Positions 1 to 6,859 of a stretch of DNA of 6,859 nt are shown piece by piece. Each line of letters starts with the position of its first letter. The stretch's first letter is position 1. Under the pieces are notes generated by a model that saw only the letters and a list, made by a program, of their open reading frames with translations, was not told the origin of the DNA and did no database searches. Both the position numbers and the translations under genes were made by a program. The DNA comes from UBA5359 sp028699365 [NCBI: bacterium] (GTDB lineage: Bacteria; UBP13; UBA5359), in contig JAQVUQ010000150.1 in NCBI GenBank assembly GCA_028699365.1, positions 1 to 6,859 on the forward strand. The letters run 5' to 3'.

Positions 1-98
1 AGTTGATCCATTGGATTTGTCAGCAGTCCAGTCAGGGTAAATCTCCGGAGAGCATTTGCCGCTCTTTGAGACTGGCTGCTTAATTGTCAAGGTAACGG

Positions 99-115
99 TG
101 CAGATGAAATCTGCA
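99..115 (-). other. Small perfect hairpin just after the GIY-YIG stop
   Basis: TGCAGAT and ATCTGCA form a 7-base perfect stem around a 3-base loop, starting 5 bases after the stop codon of the last gene in the transcript. No run of U follows it on the minus strand (the next bases are CCGTTACC), so it is not a standard intrinsic terminator. It could be an RNA-stabilising end or chance. Confidence 0.35.
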
Positions 116-120
116 TGACT

Positions 121-840
121 TTAGTTAATTAATTCAGTATGCAGTTGTCCATAACAGGAATTATGCGTACTTTTACCACTCCATGTTTTGCGAGCATGTG
201 ATCCAGACAGAACTATGAATTCACCATTTTTCAGTTTTGCTGAAGCATGGAGCCCATGTTTGGGAGCTGTTAGCTCGAAACAAGTTATATCATCAGCTTG
301 ATCGGAATAATCTGTCTGCAGTGATGACGGGCGTGTATCAGCACGAAAAAACTCAATTCCTAACGAGGGTAGAACCATAAATACATAATCCAAAAAAGAT
401 TCCATGTTGGCTTTGGCAGCTTCAGATAAGGTGGGTATGGCAGGAATATTCCCATTTTCAAGTTTAACTTTGCCGATCCGCCCTGCCTCGTTGATCAGTC
501 GAGCCTCTAAATACTTTACATGTGCCTTATTAAGATTATTAGCAGCAGAAGTAATTATAACAGCCTGATGCCACCAATCCTTCTTGCTATCATGACTGCG
601 AATACGCTCACTTACGTTTTCTGCTTCACCAATATATGCCGTGTCTTTATCACCTTTCTCACCAAGCAGAATATAGATACCCGTATAACGCACCTCAGGA
701 CGACCGAGCGCCTGGCTGATCTGTATGCGAGGCGTCATTAAAACGTGACCCTTCCAATTGAAAACCTCAGCAGTTACCATTCCGTCAGTCTTCCCGTCAA
801 TAAAGTAAAGTTCTATGGAAATGCCTTGTTCTGTATTCAT
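121..840 (-). CDS. GIY-YIG nuclease-fold protein with shortened DUF4357-like C-terminus
   Basis: This is a 239-residue protein of a GIY-YIG group often found beside R-M genes. After an N-terminal beta segment (SIELYFIDG, 8-16) it carries the GIY-YIG core: TGIYILLG (53-60), AYIGEAENV (68-76), R79, H83 and a probable metal-binding glutamate E112 in KYLEARLI (109-116). These residues suggest a competent metal-dependent endonuclease. The C-terminus from about 188 (FELTAPKHGLHASAKL, then GEFIVLSGSHAR at 206-217) matches the first half of a DUF4357 domain. The protein then stops at ELIN, whereas relatives continue about 30-40 residues to an SPSAAA...NG..WK type ending. It may therefore be truncated. 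The ATG at 840 has AAGGA 12 bases upstream, a rather long spacing. It lies 49 bases after the BRCT-like gene and is AT-rich (about 32% GC in its last 60 bases). It probably belongs to the same transcript. Confidence 0.88.
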   Translation of the reverse strand: MNTEQGISIELYFIDGKTDGMVTAEVFNWKGHVLMTPRIQISQALGRPEVRYTGIYILLGEKGDKDTAYIGEAENVSERIRSHDSKKDWWHQAVIITSAANNLNKAHVKYLEARLINEAGRIGKVKLENGNIPAIPTLSEAAKANMESFLDYVFMVLPSLGIEFFRADTRPSSLQTDYSDQADDITCFELTAPKHGLHASAKLKNGEFIVLSGSHARKTWSGKSTHNSCYGQLHTELIN

Positions 841-849
841 TATGCATGG

Positions 850-867
850 TCATCCTTCAGTATTCAT
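850..867 (-). other. Five-codon leader ORF (MNTEG) before the GIY-YIG gene
   Basis: ATG AAT ACT GAA GGA TGA lies in the gap before the GIY-YIG gene, in the same frame and 27 bases upstream of its start. It nearly repeats the gene's own opening, ATG AAT ACA GAA. AAAGGA lies only 3 bases before this ATG, which is short for efficient initiation. It may be a relic of a small duplication or a leader peptide; translation is not shown. Confidence 0.3.
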
Positions 868-889
868 TAATCCTTTAAAGCAAATGGCG

Positions 890-1642
890 TTAGAGTTCGT
901 AATTCGGCCAATGAAAATCATGTTTATAGTAGGTGGCCCTCAGTCTCTCAAGATCTCGCTCCCATTTAAGTATAGAGTTACGGAACTTAGATCTACCACC
1001 AATTTGTCTCTTTTTACTGCGGACTAACCAAGCGATATGAGAAACCACTCTCTCAAGGCTTAATGCATCCACACACAGTGTAAGCACTTTCCACCGTTCT
1101 GCATCTGTAGTATATCTGCCATTATTGGTGATGCAATAGCCAAGAGCCTTTAGCGCAGATTGTTCGTTCCATTCAGGACTGTGGTTCGATACAACGTTAT
1201 CAGTTTCTTCCGCTTCAGTATCAGGCCATTTAAAGCCTTCGCAGGTTTGTAGAAACTGCAAGCCGTGATGCATTTCAGCGAATTCTAAAAGATATTCTGG
1301 GCAAGCATACCAGTCATGGCCAAATAAAAGCTGATCGATTATAGCTTCTTGAGGCAAGTATTTAATAGAAATAACATACTCATCTACAATGCTCTCAATA
1401 AACTCCTTGTCAAAATCACGTCGACCAATTATCAGATAATCAGTGCGCTCGGTATCATAGTCCATATCAATTCTAACATCGTGATAGTAGCCGAGCAAAT
1501 TACTAAGATCATCTGTATTAAACGGCATATCACCGGTCAAAACAAACCGCCTTTTCCCATCAAACCTAGGGGGTAAAAGCATCGCCATATCGCTCATAGA
1601 GAAACTGTTTTCCACAGTATACCCCCTACAACCGTTTATCAT
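890..1642 (-). CDS. Uncharacterised protein with BRCT-like N-terminal domain, downstream of hsdR
   Basis: This is a 250-residue soluble acidic protein that I cannot name. Residues about 32-105 look like a BRCT domain of the bacterial DNA ligase type. They have FVLTGDM (33-39), then a helix, TDYLIIG (67-73), a second helix and a strand with the final helix (VISIKYLPQEAIIDQLL, 90-106). The usual Gly-Gly turn is replaced by YYHD. Residues about 161-246 form a second domain with LKALGYCI, ERWKVL (182-187), HIAWLVR and ILKWERDLERLRATYY (224-239), ending in HWPN. This resembles a domain I have seen in other uncharacterised bacterial proteins but cannot identify. The ATG at 1642 is 2 bases after the hsdR stop. 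A GTG at 1615, with AGGGGG 6 bases upstream, is an equally good or better start and would give 241 residues. A DNA-end or nick-binding accessory role for the R-M system is inferred from the BRCT-like fold and position only. The gene is AT-rich (about 35% GC in a counted 60-base stretch). Confidence 0.82.
   Translation of the reverse strand: MINGCRGYTVENSFSMSDMAMLLPPRFDGKRRFVLTGDMPFNTDDLSNLLGYYHDVRIDMDYDTERTDYLIIGRRDFDKEFIESIVDEYVISIKYLPQEAIIDQLLFGHDWYACPEYLLEFAEMHHGLQFLQTCEGFKWPDTEAEETDNVVSNHSPEWNEQSALKALGYCITNNGRYTTDAERWKVLTLCVDALSLERVVSHIAWLVRSKKRQIGGRSKFRNSILKWERDLERLRATYYKHDFHWPNYEL
1622..1627 (-). promoter_or_regulatory. Possible ribosome binding site for an internal GTG start of the BRCT-like gene
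   Basis: AGGGGG on the minus strand, 6 bases before an in-frame GTG at 1615. The first nine residues read from the ATG at 1642 (MINGCRGYT) are unlike the rest of the protein, so this GTG may be the real start. Confidence 0.4.
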
Positions 1643-1644
1643 AC

Positions 1645-4600
1645 CTATCCTACATTACTACACAGCAATTCCGCCTGCTCCAGGACCGTCATGGTTGCCT
1701 TCTCCTGCTTGTCAGGCGGATAGCCGTATTTGCGCAGGATGCGCTTTATAATTACACGCATGTGGGCACGGACATTTTCACGCATGGACCAGTCTATGGA
1801 CACATTGTTCTTTACCGCCGTGACAAGCTCCCTGGCTATTGTTCGAAGCGTGTCATCGCCCAGGACCTTAACCGCAGTGTCGTTGGTTTCCAGTGCATCA
1901 TAGAAGGCCAGTTCATCCTCGGATAAACCTAACTCCTCACCACGGGCATTGGCCTGGCGCATATCTTTGGCCAAGGCGATAAGTTCTTCTATAACCTGGG
2001 CTGTTTCAATGGCCCGATTCTGGTAGCGCCTTATGGACTGTTCCAGCATATCGGCAAAGGATCTTGCCTGGACAGCGTTCTTGCGGCCGCGAGTCTTTAT
2101 TTCCCCTGACAGCAGCTTACGTAAAAGCTCAACCGCCAGGTTACGCTGCGGCATATCGCGCACTTCCGCCAGAAATTCATCCGAGAGAATGGATATATCA
2201 GGCTTCTTCAGGCTGGCCGCTGCAAAGATATCGACCACTTCTTCCGAGAACACAGCTTTTGAAACTATTTGCCTGATTGCATGTTCCAATCTGTCATCGC
2301 TTTCGCTGCCGATGGAGGCCCCCTTAGCCAGAACCGCACGTACTGCCTGAAAAAAGGCCACATCATCGCGTATTCGTAGCGCCTCTTCATGGGGTATGGC
2401 CAACGCAAATGCCTGGGAAAGCCCAGTCACGGCACACAGCAAACGGGCTTTCCCGTCTTCCTGACGCAGGATATGCTCCTGGGCTGCCGGCAAAACCGCC
2501 AATCGTTCCTGTGGCACTGCAGATTGCCAACCTGTCCAATCAAAGCCATGGAAAAGACCGCAGCACACTTCATACTTCTCCAGCATAAGGGATACTGCTT
2601 CGGCCTGGTCAACGGCAGTCTTTCCGGTGCCGCCGCTTTCGGTATAAACGGCCATAGCCTGCTTCAACTGATCTGCCAAACCGATATAATCCACCACCAG
2701 ACCGCCGGGCTTATCGCCAAAGACCCGGTTGACACGGGCTATGGCCTGCATCAATCCGTGACCTCGCATCGGCTTGTCGATATACATTGTGTGCAGACAC
2801 GGGGCATCAAATCCGGTCAGCCACATATCCCTAACAATGACTATTTTAAATGGGTCCTTATCATCACGAAAACGCTTAGCCAGCGCCTCACGCCGTTCCT
2901 TGTTACGGATATGCGGCTGCCATTCAAGCGGATCGGCGGCTGAACCGGTCATGACGACTTTGATCTGTCCCTTGTCGTCATTGGTATTATGCCAATCAGG
3001 CCGCAGGGATATAATCCAGTTATGAAGCTCGATACAGATACGCCTGCTCATACAGACGATCATAGCCTTTCCTTGCATGGCTTCAAGTCGCTTCTCAAAG
3101 TGGTTAATCATGTCTTCGGCTATCAGATTAAGGCGTTCATCTGTTCCCACCAGAGCCTCAAGCTGCGCCCATTTTGTTTTCAACTTCTCCTTGCGCTCTA
3201 CCTCTTCTCCTTCAGTGGCCTCTTCAAATTCGGGATCGATTTGCGGGCGCAGTGAAGCATCCAGCTTCAGCATAGCCAGACGGCTTTCGTAATAGATGGG
3301 AACCGTCGCTTTATCCAACACGGCCCGCTGAATATCGTAGATGCTAATATAATCGCCGAAGACGGCACGAGTATTCTTGTCCGTCAATTCAACAGGTGTG
3401 CCGGTAAAGCCGATAAAGGAAGCGTTGGGCAGCGCATCGCGCATGTAACGGGCATAGCCGTCTATAAAATCGTACTGGCTGCGGTGAGCTTCATCGGCAA
3501 TAACCACAATATTACGACGTCTGGACAGCATCAGATGACTATCGCCTTTTTCTTCAGGGTAAAACTTCTGTATGGTGGTGAAGATAACTCCGCCGGAATC
3601 CACCTGCAGCTTCTTCCGCAGATCAGCCCGGCTTTCAGCTTGAACAGGCGGCTGTCGCAGCAAATCCCGGCAGCGAGAAAAGGTGCCGAACAACTGATCG
3701 TCCAAATCGTTACGGTCAGTCAGAACAACAACAGTAGGATTTTTCATCGCAGGATGAAGGATTACTCTGCCGGCATAAAAAGCCATGGACAAGCTTTTGC
3801 CTGATCCCTGGGTATGCCAGACAACGCCGATACGCCTGTCACCGGGTTCACCCTCAGTTTGATTTTTTGTTATATAGACACCCGAAGCTTCTCTTTGTGT
3901 ATAATCGATACCTGGGACAGTGCTTGCTCTAAGCGTTTCCTCCAGGGCAACGTTGACGGCATGGAACTGGTGATATCCGGCCATCTTCTTGAACAGCGCA
4001 CCGCCGCCCATATCCTCAAAAACGATGAAATGCTTTATCATATTCAGAAAACGGCGTTTTTCAAAGACCCCTTCAAGCATCACCTGAAGTTCCGGCAGGC
4101 TGCTGTCTGCAAGCTCCTGGCCAGTGATGGTCCGCCATGGAAGAAACCATTCACGGTTCCCTGTAAGAGTGCCTATACGTGCCTGCATGCCGTCGGAGAT
4201 GACCAGAGCGGCATTGTAATCAAACAGCGATGGAATATCATGCTTGTAGGTCTGAAGCTGGTTGAAAGCCGACCAGATGGTGGCGTTCTCATCAGCGGCG
4301 TTCTTCAGCTCTATAACAGCCAACGGCAGGCCGTTGACAAAGATCACCACGTCCGGACGGCGGTTATGTCTGTTCTCCAGCACGGTAAACTGATTGACAG
4401 CCAGCCAGTCGTTGTTGTCCGACAGCCTGAAATCCAGAATCCTGGCCTGGGCTCCGGCAATGGTGCCGTCGGGCCTGCGGTATTCAACGTTGACCCCGTC
4501 CCGCAGCATAAGATAGACGGCACGGTTGCGACTTTCCGGTGTGGAGCCTTCAGGCTGGATGATTTTGCGAAGGACGTCTTCTATGGCTTCAGAAGGCAAT

Positions 4601-4788
4601 TCAGGATTCAAACGCTCCAGTGCCTGTCGCAGACGGCCTTCCAGGACAACCTGATTATAGTCGTTGCGTTCTGCCAGGGGTTCACCAGGGGCAATGGCTG
4701 GGCCGGACAAGATGGTATAGCCGAGGCTTTCCAGCCAGGCGAGGGTGGCTTGTTCGATTGTGGATTCGGTGAACGTCAGACCTGTCAT
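1645..4788 (-). CDS. hsdR: Type I R-M restriction/translocation subunit HsdR
   Basis: HsdR is the motor and nuclease of the type I complex: it translocates DNA using ATP and cuts far from the unmethylated site. The ATG at 4788 is preferred because it overlaps the upstream stop in ATGA and has AGAGAGGA 9 bases before it. An in-frame GTG at 4827 would add 13 residues and lacks such support. The product is 1047 residues, normal for the family. In order it shows a PD-(D/E)XK nuclease (D146 in RRPDVV, E160 and K162 in IELK), then QLQTYK (177-182). Next comes Walker A GSGKS (328-332), ADEAH (431-435), TGTP (462-465), [10 protein letters not shown] (654-663) and QAIARVNR (681-688), followed by a helical C-terminus that docks on the methylase. 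All key residues are present, so it should be active. No frameshift is seen. It is GC-rich compared with the genes downstream of it. Confidence 0.97.
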   Translation of the reverse strand: MTGLTFTESTIEQATLAWLESLGYTILSGPAIAPGEPLAERNDYNQVVLEGRLRQALERLNPELPSEAIEDVLRKIIQPEGSTPESRNRAVYLMLRDGVNVEYRRPDGTIAGAQARILDFRLSDNNDWLAVNQFTVLENRHNRRPDVVIFVNGLPLAVIELKNAADENATIWSAFNQLQTYKHDIPSLFDYNAALVISDGMQARIGTLTGNREWFLPWRTITGQELADSSLPELQVMLEGVFEKRRFLNMIKHFIVFEDMGGGALFKKMAGYHQFHAVNVALEETLRASTVPGIDYTQREASGVYITKNQTEGEPGDRRIGVVWHTQGSGKSLSMAFYAGRVILHPAMKNPTVVVLTDRNDLDDQLFGTFSRCRDLLRQPPVQAESRADLRKKLQVDSGGVIFTTIQKFYPEEKGDSHLMLSRRRNIVVIADEAHRSQYDFIDGYARYMRDALPNASFIGFTGTPVELTDKNTRAVFGDYISIYDIQRAVLDKATVPIYYESRLAMLKLDASLRPQIDPEFEEATEGEEVERKEKLKTKWAQLEALVGTDERLNLIAEDMINHFEKRLEAMQGKAMIVCMSRRICIELHNWIISLRPDWHNTNDDKGQIKVVMTGSAADPLEWQPHIRNKERREALAKRFRDDKDPFKIVIVRDMWLTGFDAPCLHTMYIDKPMRGHGLMQAIARVNRVFGDKPGGLVVDYIGLADQLKQAMAVYTESGGTGKTAVDQAEAVSLMLEKYEVCCGLFHGFDWTGWQSAVPQERLAVLPAAQEHILRQEDGKARLLCAVTGLSQAFALAIPHEEALRIRDDVAFFQAVRAVLAKGASIGSESDDRLEHAIRQIVSKAVFSEEVVDIFAAASLKKPDISILSDEFLAEVRDMPQRNLAVELLRKLLSGEIKTRGRKNAVQARSFADMLEQSIRRYQNRAIETAQVIEELIALAKDMRQANARGEELGLSEDELAFYDALETNDTAVKVLGDDTLRTIARELVTAVKNNVSIDWSMRENVRAHMRVIIKRILRKYGYPPDKQEKATMTVLEQAELLCSNVG

Positions 4789-5549
4789 GCGGACAATTCC
4801 TCTCTCACTATTTCTCGTTGGCTCCACGCGATAGGATGCACATTATAATTGCGCAAGGCATCAATAACAGTTGCCGATATTGTTTGGTCCGAGTCATTAA
4901 GAATGGCATAAGCTTTTGAATCCGGCAAGCGAATTTCTTTTGTATCGATCCAAGCGAAAGCTACGGATTGAGCAGTATCGCGGTTTGGGCGATTAATTGC
5001 TTGAAGAATGCGTTCAGGCTGCCGACGTGATTTTGGAATTACGAAGTCAAATAGATGATCAAAGCCGCTTTTACCTGTAAACTTCACCTTCGGGGTGTAA
5101 CGAATTTCATGCAGATCCAGCCATGCCACAACATCCTCATAGAACAAACTGGCGACAATTGGTACTGCTAGATAGAACATATCATTTACGGCAAGAATTG
5201 CCTGTAATAGATTATGTTTGCGCAAGGCGAAGTTATCATTCGAAGTATGCACCTCCAGCCTATTATCGACCAATTTTACTCCGAAGCCATTCAAAGTCAT
5301 CTTCAGCAAGTCCTGTCGCTTAGCACTTTCGAGCTTGCATCCGGTTTGCTCCAAATCCTCAATAGTGTGCCCGTCGTCGGTCAGTATGTACCCGCTATTA
5401 GATTTTCTGGCATAGATCTGAATATAGTCATTGTGACGGTCAAGATATGGTGTTGTGATCTCGACCCATTGGTCAATCTGGCGAAGTTGCGTTTTGTCCT
5501 TAAGCCATACCAAATAATCATCAAGCAATCGCTGAATCTCTTGAATCAT
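4785..5549 (-). CDS. DUF1828/DUF1829 domain protein of unknown function
   Basis: This is a 254-residue soluble protein with a two-domain arrangement I recognise as DUF1828 followed by DUF1829. The N-terminal half has [14 protein letters not shown] (33-46) and [11 protein letters not shown] (53-63). The C-terminal half has [18 protein letters not shown] (159-176), AFAWIDT (197-203), AILND (215-219) and HPIAWS (238-243). The second domain, with its FDFVIP and AWIDT strands, suggests a nuclease-like or nucleic-acid-binding alpha/beta fold. That is only an impression, since no complete PD-(D/E)XK motif can be assigned. The ATG at 5549-5547 overlaps the upstream stop in ATGA and has GAGAGGG 8 bases before it. 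Its own stop overlaps hsdR in ATGA. It therefore sits as the second gene of a two-gene insert between hsdS and hsdR. The domain call is fairly confident; the function is unknown. Confidence 0.88.
   Translation of the reverse strand: MIQEIQRLLDDYLVWLKDKTQLRQIDQWVEITTPYLDRHNDYIQIYARKSNSGYILTDDGHTIEDLEQTGCKLESAKRQDLLKMTLNGFGVKLVDNRLEVHTSNDNFALRKHNLLQAILAVNDMFYLAVPIVASLFYEDVVAWLDLHEIRYTPKVKFTGKSGFDHLFDFVIPKSRRQPERILQAINRPNRDTAQSVAFAWIDTKEIRLPDSKAYAILNDSDQTISATVIDALRNYNVHPIAWSQREIVREELSA
4798..4805 (-). promoter_or_regulatory. Ribosome binding site deciding the hsdR start
   Basis: AGAGAGGA on the minus strand, 9 bases before the ATG at 4788. With the ATGA overlap it favours this start over the in-frame GTG at 4827. 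Confidence 0.65.
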
Positions 5550-5995
5550 GTAAACAGCCCTCTCTGAATATACGGCATTTTTGTGATATTGCAGAACATC
5601 ATGAAATCTTCCAGTGTTCCATACAAGTCATTTATTCTAGAGAAATGCTTAGAAGGGATAGGCACAGCCCATTTATCACCAAATCCTTCTCGATAAACGT
5701 GTAGATGCGGACAAGGTATTTCTTTGTCATCAGGGTTGCGATGAGGTGGTCCGCCAAAGTCCAGCCTTACCAGCGTTACCACTTGTCGGGCACGGTTTTG
5801 GTATTTACCACGTAGCAGGTTAATCCTGCCTCTGCTGATATCCAGCAAAAATTGCTCACGCCGGTCCACCGATTGAAGTGATAACGCAAGTGCTCCTCCC
5901 ATAAAGGGAAAATCATACTTTTGTTCATCTATACGGTGCTTTTCTAATCCAATCAAAGCATCGGCCTCAGCTTGTGTAATGGTAATAGCTGTCAA
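5546..5995 (-). CDS. DUF6978-like protein of unknown function, TTG start
   Basis: This is a complete 149-residue soluble protein with no signal peptide or membrane segment. Its sequence resembles the family I know as DUF6978, named from memory without a search. The visible motifs are [15 protein letters not shown] (44-58), [14 protein letters not shown] (76-89) and [15 protein letters not shown] (96-110). The clustered His, Arg, Asp and Tyr residues in the last two blocks look like a conserved functional site, but no catalytic mechanism is established. The start is TTG at 5995-5993, overlapping the hsdS stop in TTGA. A strong GGGGAGGT lies 7 bases upstream, and the next in-frame methionine is residue 32, inside conserved sequence. 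The stop overlaps the DUF1828/1829 start in ATGA, so the two are probably made together, perhaps as partners. A toxin-antitoxin, immunity or R-M accessory role are all possible; none is shown by the sequence. Confidence 0.85.
   Translation of the reverse strand: MTAITITQAEADALIGLEKHRIDEQKYDFPFMGGALALSLQSVDRREQFLLDISRGRINLLRGKYQNRARQVVTLVRLDFGGPPHRNPDDKEIPCPHLHVYREGFGDKWAVPIPSKHFSRINDLYGTLEDFMMFCNITKMPYIQRGLFT
5558..5564 (-). promoter_or_regulatory. Ribosome binding site of the DUF1828/1829 gene
   Basis: GAGAGGG on the minus strand, 8 bases before the ATG at 5549. It lies inside the end of the upstream gene, consistent with coupled translation across the ATGA overlap. Confidence 0.65.
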
Positions 5996-6859
5996 TGACG
6001 ATACCTCCCCGCCATTCTATCCACATCAGCACTGCTAATCTCACCAGATATGAGTTTTGGCAGAAAAGCATTACATATATTAGCAATAACATGAGATTCA
6101 TATATAGAGAGTATAATTCGATTTATGAATGACCTAATATGTAAATTGAATACTTGCGCTATATTATCAGGAGGAATAGCCAACGCGTAGCGGGCCATCT
6201 CATCCCAGCTAGTGCGGGGCATACGCGTACCTGTTGAGCCTGCACTCGTATAGTCAACAAAAGTTATACTTGAAGCATGTCCGAGAACAAATCCAAACCA
6301 TTTATCTGTACGAGGGCGAATTACGACAATGTCTGTTGAACAGACTCCATCCAATGGTGCAACACCAACCTTATGAAAATAAGGTCGAAGCTTACCAAAT
6401 AATATATCGCCTTTTTTAAACTCAAATTTATTACTCTCCACCCCTTTAGCAATACCCCAATTAGAAAGCGCAATACTACGTTTAGGAATATGCTCAAGCG
6501 CTATATATGGTGTAGAAGCACTTATCTCATTGGGCCTAATACTTCTTCGCATGGCTTCAGCAACTTCACCTAAAGCGCCAACCCGCCATCCCTTAGGTAT
6601 CTCCCCCAACTCCGAATCCTCAAAGGAATCCGGGAAGAGATCGGCAATATCCTTTGGCAGGCCAGGATCACGCCCTTCTGCCTTAGCACGAACGGGATCA
6701 AAGTCCACAAACCAGGACTTGAAGATGGCTCGTGCCATGGCTTCCAGCGTTTCGTTCATACGCCGGTTCAGTTCTATCTTGTCGTCCAAAGTGCCGAGGA
6801 TATGGGCTATTGTGCATTGCTCAGTAATATCTGCAGGAATATCAATTTCGATTTCTGAA
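5992..6859 (-). CDS. hsdS: Type I R-M specificity subunit HsdS, C-terminal part (5' end outside window)
   Basis: HsdS reads the split target sequence and directs both methylation (with HsdM) and cleavage (with HsdR). The frame is open to the right edge, so only the last 288 residues are present. The TTG at 6789 is an internal leucine codon, not a start, because typical HsdS sequence ([19 protein letters not shown]) continues upstream of it. In fragment numbering, residues about 12-60 are the central conserved helical spacer, ending in the typical [11 protein letters not shown] (46-56). A GW pair at about 90-91 opens the second target-recognition domain, which runs to about 228 and contains [12 protein letters not shown] (150-161). 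Residues about 231-275 are the distal conserved helix, ending in PKLISGEI (267-274). The recognition domain is AT-rich compared with the spacer. The stop overlaps the next gene in TTGA. The subunit assignment is very secure; the DNA specificity cannot be read from sequence alone. Confidence 0.96.
   Translation of the reverse strand, partial: SEIEIDIPADITEQCTIAHILGTLDDKIELNRRMNETLEAMARAIFKSWFVDFDPVRAKAEGRDPGLPKDIADLFPDSFEDSELGEIPKGWRVGALGEVAEAMRRSIRPNEISASTPYIALEHIPKRSIALSNWGIAKGVESNKFEFKKGDILFGKLRPYFHKVGVAPLDGVCSTDIVVIRPRTDKWFGFVLGHASSITFVDYTSAGSTGTRMPRTSWDEMARYALAIPPDNIAQVFNLHIRSFINRIILSIYESHVIANICNAFLPKLISGEISSADVDRMAGRYRH
6003..6010 (-). promoter_or_regulatory. Ribosome binding site deciding the TTG start of the DUF6978-like gene
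   Basis: GGGGAGGT on the minus strand, 7 bases before TTG at 5995. It lies inside the last codons of hsdS and is the best Shine-Dalgarno match in the window. It supports a TTG start whose first bases overlap the hsdS stop. Confidence 0.75.

Noticed and set aside
99-115. Intrinsic transcription terminator after the GIY-YIG gene
   Set aside because: The 7-base stem is perfect but short, and no U-run follows on the transcribed strand, so it is listed only as a hairpin.
2389-2943. Plus-strand open frame of 184 codons opposite the middle of hsdR
   Set aside because: It lies antisense to the conserved helicase motifs TGFDAP and QAIARVNR, and no domain or convincing start signal was seen.
4788-4827. 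Upstream GTG start for hsdR adding 13 residues
   Set aside because: The ATG at 4788 has an ATGA overlap and a good Shine-Dalgarno site. The extra residues overlap the upstream gene and are unlike HsdR N-termini.
3814-4848. Plus-strand open frame of 344 codons opposite the hsdR 5' half
   Set aside because: It is fully antisense to HsdR sequence carrying the nuclease and Walker A motifs. Its translation shows no family signature, and it is a normal product of a GC-rich gene read backwards.
6787-6789. TTG as the start of a short HsdS half-subunit
   Set aside because: Conserved HsdS sequence continues in frame upstream to the window edge, so this is an internal leucine codon of a longer HsdS.
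1-6859. CRISPR array, tRNA, insertion sequence or attachment site
   Set aside because: No regularly spaced repeats, tRNA-like sequence, transposase or terminal inverted repeats were seen in reading both strands.

Overview
The window is a single-strand gene cluster with every supported gene on the minus strand, so it reads from the right edge to the left. It is the distal part of a type I restriction-modification (R-M) operon. The organism is a bacterium with clear Shine-Dalgarno sites (GGGGAGGT, GAGAGGG, AGAGAGGA) and mixed base composition. The HsdS and HsdR sequences resemble those common in proteobacteria and other Gram-negative anaerobes, but the genus cannot be told from the sequence. 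R-M loci move between lineages, so taxonomy from these genes is weak.

In transcription order the layout is as follows. (1) 6859-5992: C-terminal 288 residues of the specificity subunit HsdS; its N-terminal half and probably hsdM lie beyond the right edge. (2) 5995-5546: a 149-residue DUF6978-like protein starting at TTG. (3) 5549-4785: a 254-residue DUF1828/DUF1829 protein. (4) 4788-1645: the complete restriction and translocation subunit HsdR, 1047 residues from its preferred start. (5) 1642-890: a 250-residue protein with an apparent N-terminal BRCT-like domain and an unnamed C-terminal domain. (6) 840-121: a GIY-YIG nuclease-fold protein with a shortened DUF4357-like C-terminus. (7) 120-1: non-coding or decayed sequence with a small hairpin.

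The first four genes are joined by three successive 4-base stop/start overlaps (TTGA, ATGA, ATGA), each with a good Shine-Dalgarno site, so hsdS, the two DUF genes and hsdR are very probably translated as a coupled unit. hsdR and the BRCT-like gene are only a few bases apart, and the GIY-YIG gene follows after 49 bases. HsdS with HsdM would recognise and methylate the target, and HsdR would translocate and cut unmodified DNA. The four accessory genes have no established role in this reaction. Their placement suggests an accessory or back-up function tied to the R-M system.

Base composition is mosaic. hsdR and the conserved spacer of hsdS are GC-rich, while the second target-recognition domain of hsdS and the two downstream genes are AT-rich. 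This fits domain exchange and piecemeal assembly. The most interesting points are the DUF6978-DUF1828/1829 pair inserted between hsdS and hsdR, and the BRCT-like protein behind hsdR.
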